Source of the DNA: Ferrimonas futtsuensis DSM 18154
GTDB lineage: Bacteria; Pseudomonadota; Gammaproteobacteria; Enterobacterales; Shewanellaceae
Assembly (NCBI RefSeq): GCF_000422645.1
Contig: NZ_AUGL01000002.1
Span: 186,001 to 250,000 of the forward strand
Direction of reading: 5' to 3'
DNA: 64,000 nt
The notes under the pieces were generated by a model. It saw nothing but the letters and a program-made list of their open reading frames with translations. It had not been told where the DNA came from and ran no database searches. The number at the start of each line of letters is the position of its first letter. Positions within the stretch are counted from its first letter, which is position 1. The position numbers and the translations under genes were made by a program. Below, piece after piece: positions 42,868-52,404 of this stretch.

Positions 42868-43680
42868 TTAGAACATGCTTCTTTCCAGTCCGGTTTCTGA
42901 GAGGATCTTGGTGGCGATCTCCTCCACCGAGTTGTTGGTGGTATTCAGGAAGGGGATCTTCTCCTTCTTGAACAGCAGTTCCACCTCTTTCACCTCCATC
43001 CGGCACTGGCGGGCTGAGGCGTACTTGGAATCGGCCAGTCGGCTCTGACGGATCTCTGTCAGGCGCTGGGGGTTGATGGTGAGGCCGAACAGCTTCTTCT
43101 TAAACTTCTTCAGATCCGGCGGCAGCTTCAGGTTTTCCATATCTTCGGCAATGAAGGGGTAGTTGGCCACCTTGATGCCGAACTGCATGGAGAGATAGAG
43201 GCTGGAGGGGGTCTTGCCGCAGCGGGAGACACCAATCAGGATCACATCCGCTTCGTTCAGATTCTTCAGGGTCACCCCGTCATCGTTGTCCATGGCGTAG
43301 TGGATGGCATCGATACGGGCGTTGTAGGACTCGTTGGCCATGGAGTGGGTCCTGTGGGCCTTGGGGTCTGCCTTGATGCCCAGCTGCTGCTCCAGGGGGG
43401 CCACAAAGGTGTTCAGGAAGTCGTAGTCCAGTCCTTCTGAGGAGTAGATGATGGCGCGAATCTCCGGGTTCACAATGGAGTGAAAGATCAGAGGACGCTC
43501 TCCCGTCGTAATAAAACAGTCATTGATCTGGTTTCGAACCTCTTCGGCTTTCGCCAGAGTTTCCACGAAAGGGATGGTCTTTTGTTCGAAATCTACTGGA
43601 AACTGGGACAAAACCGCGTGCCCAAACACTTCTGCAGTAATGGCTGTTCCGTCGGAGATGTAGAATACTTTGCGGGTCAT
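42868..43680 (-). CDS. ppsR: PEP synthase regulatory kinase/pyrophosphorylase
   Basis: 270-residue DUF299-family enzyme that inactivates PEP synthase by ADP-dependent phosphorylation of a Thr beside its catalytic His and reactivates it by phosphate-dependent removal. Features: [23 protein letters not shown] at the N-terminus, P-loop-like [17 protein letters not shown] (around residues 149-165), and [10 protein letters not shown]. It is divergent from its substrate gene ppsA across 129 bases, the classical arrangement. Confidence 0.96.
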   Translation of the reverse strand: MTRKVFYISDGTAITAEVFGHAVLSQFPVDFEQKTIPFVETLAKAEEVRNQINDCFITTGERPLIFHSIVNPEIRAIIYSSEGLDYDFLNTFVAPLEQQLGIKADPKAHRTHSMANESYNARIDAIHYAMDNDDGVTLKNLNEADVILIGVSRCGKTPSSLYLSMQFGIKVANYPFIAEDMENLKLPPDLKKFKKKLFGLTINPQRLTEIRQSRLADSKYASARQCRMEVKEVELLFKKEKIPFLNTTNNSVEEIATKILSETGLERSMF

Positions 43681-43809
43681 CCGGGCCTCATGTAGTAATA
43701 AAATTACAATAAAAATTAGACTTTTATGGCTATTTGGGCCCAGTGTATGATGCCAGCGACCCCGTAGGAAGGGGTGTCATAATAAATCTGAGGTTGTGAG
43801 GACAGAACA

Positions 43810-46188
43810 GTGACCCAATATGTACTCTGGTACCAAGAACTTGGCATGAACGACGTCAACCGAGTTGGCGGTAAGAATGCGTCTCTCGGTGAGATGATCA
43901 GCAACCTGGCTAACGCCGGCGTTCAGGTACCCGGTGGTTTCGCGACCACTGCGGAGGCCTATGATGAGTTTCTTGAGCAAAGTGGACTGAACGAGCGTAT
44001 CCACACCGTTCTGGACACCCTGGATGTTGATGACGTGAACGCCCTGGCCAAGGCCGGTGGCGAGATCCGCCAATGGATCATCGATACCCCCTTCCAGCCC
44101 GCCCTCGAAGAGGCGATCAAGGAAGCGTACAACGAGCTGAACCAGGGTGGCGCCGAAGGCGCTTCCTTCGCGGTTCGCTCCTCCGCCACCGCCGAAGATA
44201 TGCCCGATGCATCCTTCGCAGGCCAGCAGGAAACCTTCCTGAACGTTCGCGGCATCGAATCCGTGATGGTGGCCATCAAGCACGTATTTGCGTCTCTGTT
44301 TAACGACCGCGCCATCTCCTACCGTGTTCACCAGGGCTACGACCACCGCGGTGTGGCTCTGTCCGCGGGTATCCAGCGCATGGTGCGTTCCGACAAGGCC
44401 TCTTCCGGTGTGATGTTCTCCATCGACACCGAGTCTGGCCACGAAGATGTGGTCTTTGTGACCTCCGCCTACGGACTGGGCGAGATGGTGGTACAGGGTG
44501 CGGTGAACCCTGACGAATTCTACGTACACAAGCCAACCCTGGCCCAGGGCCACATGGCGGTACTGCGCCGTAACCTGGGTTCCAAGCTGGTACAGATGGT
44601 GTACTCCGGCGACGAAGCCCACGGCAAGCAGGTCGAGATCATCGACGTGGACGCCGCGCAGCAGAAGCAGTTCTCCGTGACCGACGAAGAGGTCCTGGAA
44701 CTGGCCAAGCAGGCGATGATCATCGAGAAGCACTACGGTCGTCCCATGGACATCGAGTGGGCCAAAGACGGCATCGACGGCAAGCTGTACATCGTGCAGG
44801 CCCGTCCTGAGACCGTACGTTCCAACGAAGACGCCCAGGTGATGGAGCGCTTCAACCTGGAAGGTCAGAGCGAGGTGATCACCGAAGGTCGCGCCATCGG
44901 TCACAAGATCGGTGCCGGTGTGGCCAAGGTTCTGGACTCCATCGAAGATATGGACAAGATCCAGCCCGGAGACGTTCTGGTGACCGACATGACCGACCCC
45001 GATTGGGAGCCGATCATGAAGCGTGCCAGCGCCATCGTCACCAACCGTGGTGGCCGTACCTGTCACGCCGCCATTATTGCCCGTGAGCTGGGTATTCCCG
45101 CGGTTGTTGGCTGTGCCGACGCCACCGCCAAGATCACCAACGGCAGCGAAGTCACCGTTTCCTGTGCCGAAGGTGACACAGGTTACATCTACGACGGCAA
45201 ACTGGGCTTCTCGGTGACCACCTCTCGCGTGGATGACCTGCCTGAACTGCCGATGAAGATCATGATGAACGTGGGTAACCCTGACCGCGCCTTCGACTTC
45301 GGTCGCCTGCCCAACGAAGGTATCGGCCTGGCCCGCCTGGAGTTCATCATCAACCGCATGATCGGTGTGCACCCCAAGGCGCTGCTGAACTATGACGATC
45401 AGGAAGCCGATGTGAAGGCGGAGATCGACGAGTTGATGGCCGGTTACGCCAACCCCGTTGAGTTCTACATTGCCCGCCTGGCGGAAGGTGTGTCCTGCAT
45501 CGCCGCCTCCGTCTACCCCAAGCGTGTGATTGTTCGTCTGTCTGACTTTAAGTCCAACGAATACGCCAACCTGGTGGGCGGTGATCGTTACGAGCCTGAG
45601 GAAGAGAACCCCATGCTGGGCTTCCGCGGTGCGTCCCGTTACATCGACGACTCCTTCCGCGATTGTTTCGCCCTGGAGTGTGAAGCGATTAAGCGTGTGC
45701 GTGGCGAGATGGGTCTGACCAACGTCGAGATTATGATTCCATTCGTTCGAACCCTGGGCGAAGCGGAAGGCGTGATTGCCGAACTGGCCAAGAATGGTCT
45801 CAAGCGTGGTCAAGACGGTCTGCAGGTACAGATGATGTGCGAGCTGCCCTCCAACGCCCTGCTGGCTGACCAGTTCCTGGATCACTTCGATGGCTTCTCC
45901 ATCGGTTCCAACGACATGACTCAGCTGGCTCTGGGTCTGGACCGTGACTCCGGCATCATCAGCCACCTGTTTGATGAGCGTAACGACGCGGTCAAGGCGC
46001 TGCTGTCCATGGCGATTCAGGCGGCCAAGGCTCGCGGCAAGTACGTGGGTATCTGTGGTCAGGGTCCTTCCGACCACGAAGATTTCGCGGCCTGGCTGGC
46101 GGAAGAGGGGATCGACTCCGTGTCCCTGAACCCGGACACCGTGGTCGAGACCTGGCTGTACCTGGGCAAGGCTCTGCCTAAGAAATAA
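43810..46188 (+). CDS. ppsA: Phosphoenolpyruvate synthase
   Basis: 792 residues, full length. Converts pyruvate + ATP to PEP + AMP + phosphate, the entry to gluconeogenesis from pyruvate, lactate and acetate. N-terminal ATP-grasp domain ([39 protein letters not shown]), central phosphohistidine domain with [21 protein letters not shown] (His419; the preceding Thr is the PpsR target), and C-terminal PEP-binding barrel ([17 protein letters not shown]). GTG start preceded by GAGGACAG. Codon use is strongly biased towards C-ending codons, a sign of high expression. Terminator at 46214-46243. Confidence 0.97.
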   Translation: MTQYVLWYQELGMNDVNRVGGKNASLGEMISNLANAGVQVPGGFATTAEAYDEFLEQSGLNERIHTVLDTLDVDDVNALAKAGGEIRQWIIDTPFQPALEEAIKEAYNELNQGGAEGASFAVRSSATAEDMPDASFAGQQETFLNVRGIESVMVAIKHVFASLFNDRAISYRVHQGYDHRGVALSAGIQRMVRSDKASSGVMFSIDTESGHEDVVFVTSAYGLGEMVVQGAVNPDEFYVHKPTLAQGHMAVLRRNLGSKLVQMVYSGDEAHGKQVEIIDVDAAQQKQFSVTDEEVLELAKQAMIIEKHYGRPMDIEWAKDGIDGKLYIVQARPETVRSNEDAQVMERFNLEGQSEVITEGRAIGHKIGAGVAKVLDSIEDMDKIQPGDVLVTDMTDPDWEPIMKRASAIVTNRGGRTCHAAIIARELGIPAVVGCADATAKITNGSEVTVSCAEGDTGYIYDGKLGFSVTTSRVDDLPELPMKIMMNVGNPDRAFDFGRLPNEGIGLARLEFIINRMIGVHPKALLNYDDQEADVKAEIDELMAGYANPVEFYIARLAEGVSCIAASVYPKRVIVRLSDFKSNEYANLVGGDRYEPEEENPMLGFRGASRYIDDSFRDCFALECEAIKRVRGEMGLTNVEIMIPFVRTLGEAEGVIAELAKNGLKRGQDGLQVQMMCELPSNALLADQFLDHFDGFSIGSNDMTQLALGLDRDSGIISHLFDERNDAVKALLSMAIQAAKARGKYVGICGQGPSDHEDFAAWLAEEGIDSVSLNPDTVVETWLYLGKALPKK

Positions 46189-46213
46189 GTCTGGTCAATA
46201 CTAGAATAATGAG

Positions 46214-46243
46214 GGGGGCGCTGCTAAAGCGCCCCCTTTTTTT
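46214..46243 (+). terminator. Intrinsic terminator of ppsA
   Basis: Stem GGGGGCGCT (46214-46222) / AGCGCCCCC (46228-46236), loop GCTAA, followed by seven T. Confidence 0.92.
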
Positions 46244-46284
46244 ATATGATTCGAGCAAGTATTCATCTGGGGACTTGCGGTCGA

Positions 46285-49284
46285 ATGATCCCATCATTGC
46301 CTACAGCGCAGACACTGGACGCGCGCTACAAGAATTTTACGGAACAGTTGGCCCAACAGGGGTTTAGTGGCGAGATCGATCTCAGCTACAGCGCCCGGTT
46401 GGCGATGGCGGTGGACAACAGCGTCTATCAGTTTATGCCTCAGGCGGTGGTCTACCCTAAGGATGCCCACGACCTGCAGCTGATGTTGCGTCTGGCCCGC
46501 TCCCCCGCCTTCAAGGGGATCCACTTCGCCCCACGGGGCGGTGGCACCGGCACCAACGGTCAGGCCCTGAACTTTGGCCTGGTGGTGGACACCAGCAGGC
46601 ACTTCCAGGGGGTGTCTGACATCGATGCCCAGGGGCGCAGTGTTCAGGTGGAGTGCGGCGTGGTCAAAGACGCCCTGAACGACGCCCTGCGTCCTCATGG
46701 GCTGTTCTTTGCCCCGGATCTCTCTACCTCCAACCGTGCCACCATCGGTGGGATGATCAGCACCGACGCCTCCGGCGCCGGCTCCCTGGTCTACGGCAAG
46801 ACCTCGGATCATGTCCTGGGCGTCACCAGTGTACTGGATGACGGCAGCCTGCTGACCACGGGGCCCTGGAACGCCGACGCCAGGGAGGCCCTCACCGGCC
46901 GCGCCAGGGAGCTGGCGGACGCGGTGCTGAGCCTGTGCCGCAACAAGCAGGCGCAGATCAAGCAGACCTTTCCCGAGCTGAACCGTTTCCTGACCGGCTA
47001 TGACCTGCGCCATGCCTATGACGCGGACAGCGACACCCTGGATCTGACCCGGCTTATCTGTGGCAGTGAAGGGACCCTGGCCTTTGTGGTGAGCGCCAAG
47101 CTGGACCTGACCCAGATCCCAACCCACCGAGCCTTGGTCAACATCAGCTACGACAGCTTCGACTCCGCCCTGCGCCACGCGCCCATCATGGTGGAGGCTC
47201 AGGCCACGGCGGTGGAGACCATCGACTCCACCGTATTGGGACTGGCCAAGGAGGACATCATCTGGCACCAGGTCTCCGAACTGGTGCCCAGCGCCTTCGA
47301 TGCGGCGATGGCCGGCATCAACATGGTGGAGTTTGCCGGAACCCGTGACGAGGTGGAGACCAAACTGGCCAACCTGGAGCAGCTGCTGGCGGAGGGGGCC
47401 AAGGGCGTACTGGGTCACCGGGTCTGCCTGGACAAGGGGGAGATTGCCCGGGTCTACCAGATGCGTAAGAAGGCGGTGGGTCTGCTGGGCAACGCCAAGG
47501 GCGCCCGTAAGCCCATCGCCTTTGCCGAGGACACCGCGGTGCCGCCGGCGCAGCTGGCGGACTTCATCGCCGAGTTCCGCACCCTGCTCGACGGTCATCA
47601 GCTGAGGTACGGCATGTTTGGCCATGTGGACGCCGGAGTGCTGCACGTGCGTCCCGCCCTGGACATGTGCGATCCAGCGGATGAGGCTCTGCTGCGCACC
47701 GTTTCCGACGAGGTGGAGGCCCTGACCCGCAAGTACGGTGGTCTGATGTGGGGTGAGCATGGTCGAGGGGTGCGCTCCGAGTATGGCCCGGCGGTATTCG
47801 GTGAACTGTTTGATGATCTGCGTCGCATTAAGGGCTGGTTCGACCCACACAACTGCATGAATCCGGGCAAGATCTGTACCCCCTTCGAGTCTCAGGAGGA
47901 TGTGTACAGCATCGACGAGATAAAGCGCGGCAGCTTCGACCGTCAGCTGCCACAGGCGGCCCGCAGCCAGTTCGATAAGGCGATCAGCTGCAACGGCAAT
48001 GGCCTCTGCTTTGACTACAACGCCAACAACCCCATGTGCCCCTCCTACAAGGTCACCGGCAACCGGGTGTGGTCCCCCAAGGGCAGGGCGACCCTGATGC
48101 GGGAGTGGCTGAGGCTGCTGGCGCAGGAGGGGGTGAACACCGCCGACCTGGACGCGGTGCCCATGGCCACACTGCGCGAGCGCATCAAGGCCAGCCTGGG
48201 CCGGCACAAGCGCCAGGATTTCTCCCATGAGCTGTATGAGGCGATGCAGACCTGCCTGGCCTGTAAGGCGTGCAGCGGCGGCTGCCCGGTGAAGGTGGAT
48301 GTGCCGGACTTCCGCGCCCGGTTCCTGCACCTCTACCATAAGCGCTACCTGAGACCGGCCAAGGACTACCTGGTGGCCGGCATCGAGTCCGCCCTCGGGT
48401 GGATGGCCAAGGTGCCGCGCCTGGTGAACCTGATGACCCAGAACCCGCTGTCCGGCTGGGCGGCAGGCAAGCTGTTTGGCTATGTGGATACCCCGGCGTT
48501 GTCGGTGCCCACCCTGGCGCAACGTCTGCCGGCAGAGCTGCGCCTGGACGAGGCGGAGCTGGCCAGGCTGAGCGATTCGGAGCTGGCCAACACCCTGGTG
48601 ATCGTTCAGGACCCCTTCACCAGCTACTACGATGCCGTGGTGGTGGAGCGTGCCGCACAGTTATTGCAGGCCCTGGGTTACCGGGTGCGGGTGATGGATT
48701 ACCAGCCCAACGGCAAACCGCAGCACATCAAAGGCTTTATGGACAAGTTCACCGAGACCGCCACCCGCAGCGCCCGAGCCCTCAACCGGGTGGCCAGCTT
48801 CGGGGTGACCCTGGTGGGGGTGGATCCGGCGCTGGTGCTGACCTACCGGGATGAGTACAACCTGGTGCTGGGTGATGCCCGGGGCGACTTCCAGGTGCTG
48901 CTGTTCAACGAGTTTCTGGTGACTCAGTTAGAGCGTTGGCCACAAAAGCCCAAGGGGGAAGCGGTGTACAAGCTGATGACCCACTGCACCGAGAACAGCC
49001 TGCGACCTCAGGCGGTGGCCGAATGGCAGACGCTGTTCCGCCACTTTGGCGGCGAGCTGATTCATCAGGCCGGCGGTTGTTGCGGCATGGCCGGCACCTT
49101 TGGTCATGAGAAGGGCAACCTGGCCATCTCCAAAGATCTCTATGACCTTTCCTGGAAGCCCGCCATCGACGCGGCCACCGAGGAGGTGCTGGTGTCCGGT
49201 TACTCCTGTCGCTCCCAGGTGAAGCGAATTGAGAAGCAGCGGCCCCGTCATCCCCTGGAGGCGCTGTTCGACCTGGTCGACTAG
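46285..49284 (+). CDS. ydiJ: FAD/4Fe-4S oxidoreductase YdiJ (D-2-hydroxyacid dehydrogenase type)
   Basis: 999 residues (E. coli YdiJ 1018), matching it throughout. N-terminal FAD-binding PCMH domain (FAPRGGGTGTNGQALN, STSNRATIGGMISTDASGAGSLVYGKTSDHVLG), FAD-linked oxidase C-terminal domain (FGHVDAGVLHVRPALDMCDP), then ferredoxin-type clusters (CNGNGLCFDYNANNPMCPS; CLACKACSGGCPVKVD) and CCG-type cysteine motifs (GGCCGMAGTFGHE). YdiJ has been described as a D-2-hydroxyglutarate dehydrogenase; other D-2-hydroxyacids are possible. Start chosen at ATG 46285 (MIPSLPTAQ) by match to E. coli; an ATG at 46246 would overlap the ppsA terminator tail. Confidence 0.92.
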   Translation: MIPSLPTAQTLDARYKNFTEQLAQQGFSGEIDLSYSARLAMAVDNSVYQFMPQAVVYPKDAHDLQLMLRLARSPAFKGIHFAPRGGGTGTNGQALNFGLVVDTSRHFQGVSDIDAQGRSVQVECGVVKDALNDALRPHGLFFAPDLSTSNRATIGGMISTDASGAGSLVYGKTSDHVLGVTSVLDDGSLLTTGPWNADAREALTGRARELADAVLSLCRNKQAQIKQTFPELNRFLTGYDLRHAYDADSDTLDLTRLICGSEGTLAFVVSAKLDLTQIPTHRALVNISYDSFDSALRHAPIMVEAQATAVETIDSTVLGLAKEDIIWHQVSELVPSAFDAAMAGINMVEFAGTRDEVETKLANLEQLLAEGAKGVLGHRVCLDKGEIARVYQMRKKAVGLLGNAKGARKPIAFAEDTAVPPAQLADFIAEFRTLLDGHQLRYGMFGHVDAGVLHVRPALDMCDPADEALLRTVSDEVEALTRKYGGLMWGEHGRGVRSEYGPAVFGELFDDLRRIKGWFDPHNCMNPGKICTPFESQEDVYSIDEIKRGSFDRQLPQAARSQFDKAISCNGNGLCFDYNANNPMCPSYKVTGNRVWSPKGRATLMREWLRLLAQEGVNTADLDAVPMATLRERIKASLGRHKRQDFSHELYEAMQTCLACKACSGGCPVKVDVPDFRARFLHLYHKRYLRPAKDYLVAGIESALGWMAKVPRLVNLMTQNPLSGWAAGKLFGYVDTPALSVPTLAQRLPAELRLDEAELARLSDSELANTLVIVQDPFTSYYDAVVVERAAQLLQALGYRVRVMDYQPNGKPQHIKGFMDKFTETATRSARALNRVASFGVTLVGVDPALVLTYRDEYNLVLGDARGDFQVLLFNEFLVTQLERWPQKPKGEAVYKLMTHCTENSLRPQAVAEWQTLFRHFGGELIHQAGGCCGMAGTFGHEKGNLAISKDLYDLSWKPAIDAATEEVLVSGYSCRSQVKRIEKQRPRHPLEALFDLVD

Positions 49285-49304
49285 GTTGGCAGGAGTGAAT
49301 AAAG

Positions 49305-49326
49305 GGGCGTTTCTGCGCCCTTTTTT
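49305..49326 (+). terminator. Intrinsic terminator of ydiJ
   Basis: Stem GGGCG (49305-49309) / CGCCC (49316-49320), 6-base loop, then six T; 20 bases after the ydiJ stop. Confidence 0.8.
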
Positions 49327-49356
49327 GATCGCTGCGCGCGTCACCTTGACTGGCGA

Positions 49357-49372
49357 CGTGATCTTGGTCACG
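49357..49372. promoter_or_regulatory. CRP-like palindrome
   Basis: CGTGATCTTGGTCACG is a perfect inverted repeat with the core GTGA-N6-TCAC of CRP-family operators. It lies 31 bases after the ydiJ terminator and about 350 bases before the LysR gene, so its target promoter is unclear. Confidence 0.5.
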
Positions 49373-49719
49373 CCGAAAAAGTGGCTGGCCGAATCGGGAT
49401 CACGGTTTGGCTTGAATTTGAATAATCTGAAGGGGATTTGAAGAGGGGTGGGGCACAGCAGAGGGGATAGCGTCGTATCACCACTCTGCCGGCGACCTTG
49501 TCACCTTGTATATGACGCGGTCGACGCGATCAGAGCAGCAAGTAAGGGAGCACTGTCTGACCGGGCCCGGCAGCGGAACAAAGGGCTAACTCGATGGGTT
49601 CACTCACTGGTTTTGTGAACCCTGTCCCGCTGTCGACCCTTGCATACTACTTAGCCTTGCGCCTCCCTGACAGCGAATTATCATTATCCTCGAATTAATT
49701 CAATTAATCCGAGGTGGCT
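49373..49719. other. Gap before the LysR gene at 49.7 kb
   Basis: About 350 bases without a credible gene. The last 60 bases are A/T-rich with AATTAATTCAATTAATC repeats next to the LysR start, probably its promoter and perhaps an autoregulatory LTTR site (T-N11-A type symmetry). An inverted repeat GGTTCAC / GTGAACC (about 49598 and 49615) is also present. Nothing else recognised. Confidence 0.45.
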
Positions 49720-50685
49720 ATGTTAAACGGCGCGATACTCTCTTCGCTGCACTGTTTTGAGTGCGCGGCCCGTCATCTGAGTTTCACTAAAGCGGCGGAG
49801 GAGCTCTACCTCACCCAATCCGCCGTGAGTCATCGAATCAAGAAACTGGAGGAGCAGCTGGGGTTCAAGCTGTTCCTGCGGTTCAATCGCCGGTTGCAGC
49901 TGACCGATCAGGGGGCGGGACTCCTGGCGGAGCTGGACCAGTCTCTGGGCAGCCTGGAGATTGCCATCCGCGATCTCAAGCAGCAGGATTTCTCCTCCAC
50001 CCTGAGCATCGCCGTGCCCCACAGCTTTGCCCGTTGCTGGCTGGCCGAGCGCCTGGGCGACCTGCACTCCAAGTTTCCCCGCCTGACCCTTCAGGTTCGC
50101 GCCCAGTCCAGAGCCACCGACTTCCAGCATGAGTCTGTGGATCTGGCGGTCTACTATTCCGACCACCTCACCTCCGGCCTCTATGGCACCGACCTGATGG
50201 AGGAGAGTCTGGTGCCGGTGTGCAGCCGGGAGTATGCCGACATCAATGAGCTGTGGAACAGCCCCGAACGTTTGGCCCAGTGTCTGCTGTTGCACGATGA
50301 GACCGCCTGGCAAAGCTCCGGTTTCTACACCGAATGGCAGTACTGGGCGCGGCTGGCGGAGATTGAGGGGCTGTCGGTGGACCGGGGCTTCGTCTTCAAC
50401 CGGGCGGACCTGGCCTATCGGGCGGCGATGTCCGGTCAGGGGGTCGCCATGGGACGCTGGAGCATGGTGGCGCCTCAGGTGGAGGCAGGCAACCTGGTGG
50501 TGCCCATCGAGTCCTTTGTGCCGGCAGGGCAGCGCTATTATCTGGTCTGCCACCCGGATCGCAAAGACACCCCGGCGGTGAAGGCGATGTTTGACTGGCT
50601 GCAGGAGCAGGCCACCCAGCGCATCTCACTGGGGGAGGCCAGCATGGCCAAGTACAGTGAGCTGGCGAGTCAGCGCGCCTTCTAA
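49720..50685 (+). CDS. LysR-family regulator, GcvA/DsdC-like
   Basis: 321-residue LTTR. HTH SLHCFECAARHLSFTKAAEELYLTQSAVSHRIKKLEEQLGFKLFLRFNRRLQLTDQG is the GcvA/AmpR/DsdC subtype (LxxFExAARHLSFTxAAxELxxTQSAVS). Start at ATG 49720 with CCGAGG seven bases before; an in-frame GTG two codons upstream would overlap that site. Targets unknown. A hairpin with T run (GCCGCCAAACTC / GAGTTCGGCGGC, 50709-50735) forms its terminator. Confidence 0.92.
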   Translation: MLNGAILSSLHCFECAARHLSFTKAAEELYLTQSAVSHRIKKLEEQLGFKLFLRFNRRLQLTDQGAGLLAELDQSLGSLEIAIRDLKQQDFSSTLSIAVPHSFARCWLAERLGDLHSKFPRLTLQVRAQSRATDFQHESVDLAVYYSDHLTSGLYGTDLMEESLVPVCSREYADINELWNSPERLAQCLLLHDETAWQSSGFYTEWQYWARLAEIEGLSVDRGFVFNRADLAYRAAMSGQGVAMGRWSMVAPQVEAGNLVVPIESFVPAGQRYYLVCHPDRKDTPAVKAMFDWLQEQATQRISLGEASMAKYSELASQRAF

Positions 50686-50708
50686 AATAGTCTCTGTTTA
50701 TGAGAAAC

Positions 50709-50739
50709 GCCGCCAAACTCAATGAGTTCGGCGGCATTT
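50709..50739 (+). terminator. Terminator after the GcvA-like regulator
   Basis: Stem GCCGCCAAACTC / GAGTTCGGCGGC with a short loop (AAT), followed by ATTTTACTG; 24 bases after the stop. Confidence 0.7.
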
Positions 50740-50851
50740 TACTGTCTGTTCTATACTCTGAGTCCCGACTGGTCTGTCCATCTCGGCCGGGAAAGTCGGT
50801 ATCCTGTTCTGTTTAGAGTAAATATGCCACTTAAGAGAACCTTCTGAAGGA

Positions 50852-51673
50852 ATGACAGTGCTTCAATACCACGCCAACCAGATCCCCACGACGATCCCAC
50901 TGATTGCCCGAGCCATCCTCAAGCGTACGCCTCCGGCGCAGCTGCCCGAGAAGGCCATTGAGATTCAGGATTTTCGTTTTGATGCCGGCAAGCTGGAAAA
51001 GTACAACACCTTCTGTGGCTTTCCCAAGGGCAGCCTGCCCCTGAGCTATATGTTCGTTGCGTCTCAGCCTGTGCAACTGATGCTGCTGACCCAGCCCGAC
51101 GTACCGGTCAAGCCCCTGGGGATGATTCACCTGGGTGTGAGCTTTGAGCAGCACCAGCCCATGAGCCTGGACAAGAGCTACCAGTTCACCCTGAAAGTGG
51201 GTGATCAGCAGGAGACCATCAAGGGGCTGGAGTTTGAGCTGCTGGGTGAATTCCGCCATGAGGGAGAGGTGACCGCCAGCTACGTCAGCCGTTGTCTGCT
51301 GAAACTCGAGGGGCCTCGCAAGCGCGGTCGTCCGGCGCGTGAGCCTCGGGTCGCCTACGACTGGAAGCCGGTATCCAACTTGATGATGCAGGAGAGCGAT
51401 GCTCGCCGTTATGCGGCCATCTCCGGCGACTACAACCCCATCCACCTGCATCGCCTGACCGCCAAGCCTTTTGGTTTCGAAGCGCCCATCGCCCATGGCA
51501 TGTATATGGTGGCCAAGATGCTGGCCAGTGTCGCCGAGCCGATCACCAGCGCCAGTTTCCAGTTCCAGCGTCCGGTGTTGATGCCCTGTGAGGGCACCAT
51601 CGAACGTGACGGTGAAGGTCTGCGCCTGGTGAATGAGGCGGGCAAGGCCCTGGTCTCTGCCAAGGTCGCCTGA
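50852..51673 (+). CDS. MaoC-like hot-dog dehydratase/hydratase
   Basis: 273 residues comprising two hot-dog halves. The C-terminal half has the MaoC/R-hydratase signature AAISGDYNPIHL with catalytic Asp193 and His198, followed by FGFEAPIAHGMYMVAKML; the N-terminal half is degenerate. Such enzymes hydrate trans-2-enoyl-CoA to R-3-hydroxyacyl-CoA, or act in fatty acid synthesis. Single gene with its own terminator. No partner reductase or PHA genes are adjacent, so the physiological role is open. Confidence 0.87.
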   Translation: MTVLQYHANQIPTTIPLIARAILKRTPPAQLPEKAIEIQDFRFDAGKLEKYNTFCGFPKGSLPLSYMFVASQPVQLMLLTQPDVPVKPLGMIHLGVSFEQHQPMSLDKSYQFTLKVGDQQETIKGLEFELLGEFRHEGEVTASYVSRCLLKLEGPRKRGRPAREPRVAYDWKPVSNLMMQESDARRYAAISGDYNPIHLHRLTAKPFGFEAPIAHGMYMVAKMLASVAEPITSASFQFQRPVLMPCEGTIERDGEGLRLVNEAGKALVSAKVA

Positions 51674-51690
51674 TTCAGGTTGCAGATACA

Positions 51691-51716
51691 AAAAAGGCTC
51701 CTTTCGGAGCCTTTTT
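51691..51716. terminator. Bidirectional terminator, MaoC gene / YbjN-like gene
   Basis: Stem AAAAAGGCTCC (51691-51701) / GGAGCCTTTTT (51706-51716), loop TTTC; T runs on both strands serve the convergent genes. Confidence 0.92.
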
Positions 51717-51729
51717 TAGTGCTGTTCGC

Positions 51730-52230
51730 TTAATGCAGCAGGTGCTGCTGCCCCAGTTCGATTTCCGGGGCGGCATGGCTCTCTTCGTCGTTGTCGTCCG
51801 GTAGGGCATAGCCCTGCTCGTGGATCCACTTCAGCAGCTGTACCTTCACATCGCTGTGGAAGCCGACGAAATCGGCAAACTGCTCTTCGGTGAGCCCGGC
51901 GGCGGTGCGTACATGGCTGCTGATCACCAGTTTGGGCAGGGTGTCATCCATCAGCTCGACGAAAATCTTCAGCTCGTTATGCCTGTTGTTCAGTTCACCC
52001 AGTTCACTGTATAGCTTGAGCAGAGTGGCGGGTCGCAGCTCCATGGAGGTGCTGAACTGCAGCAGGCCCTGCTCCTCAATCAGCTCCAGCTTGCTGTCGA
52101 ACACGCCCGGGCACTCCTGCATCTTGGTCAGGTGAAAACCGTCGCAGGCGCCGCACAGGTAGAACTCCACCTGCATCGCTTCCAACCAGCGATGGATGTC
52201 GGCGTGTCCGGGTTGAGAGATTTGAGGCAT
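51730..52230 (-). CDS. YbjN-domain protein
   Basis: 166-residue acidic protein with the alpha/beta pattern of the YbjN/type III chaperone-like fold: HRWLEAMQVEFYLCGACDGFHL, GLLQFSTSMELRPATLLKLYSELGELNNRHNELKIFVELMDDTLPKLVISSHV, and AGLTEEQFADFVGFHSDVKVQLLKWI. The family has been linked to stress responses in enterobacteria, but its biochemistry is unknown. Monocistronic, converging on the MaoC gene. Confidence 0.7.
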   Translation of the reverse strand: MPQISQPGHADIHRWLEAMQVEFYLCGACDGFHLTKMQECPGVFDSKLELIEEQGLLQFSTSMELRPATLLKLYSELGELNNRHNELKIFVELMDDTLPKLVISSHVRTAAGLTEEQFADFVGFHSDVKVQLLKWIHEQGYALPDDNDEESHAAPEIELGQQHLLH

Positions 52231-52365
52231 AGAATCGGGAACGCTTTAGTCAGACTTAGGGAGCAAGAGTAACATTCACACTTTAGGAAACCAAGGTAAC
52301 GAGCCTCAGAGTGTGTTACATCTCTTTAAATCATCTTAGACCGGTGTTGACCGGTGCCGGAAACA

Positions 52366-52392
52366 GAAACGCCCCGCCTGGCGGGGCGTTTC
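52366..52392 (-). terminator. Terminator of the leucine dehydrogenase gene
   Basis: Perfect 12-bp arms GAAACGCCCCGC / GCGGGGCGTTTC with loop CTG; the minus-strand arm ends in TTTC. It lies 12 bases after the dehydrogenase stop. Confidence 0.75.
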
Positions 52393-52404
52393 CACATCTG
52401 GGGC

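Noticed and set aside
43777-46077. 766-codon open frame opposite ppsA
   Set aside because: Antisense shadow of a strongly codon-biased gene; no recognisable domain.
46294-48522. 742-codon open frame opposite ydiJ
   Set aside because: Antisense shadow; low-complexity translation rich in Gly, Gln and His.
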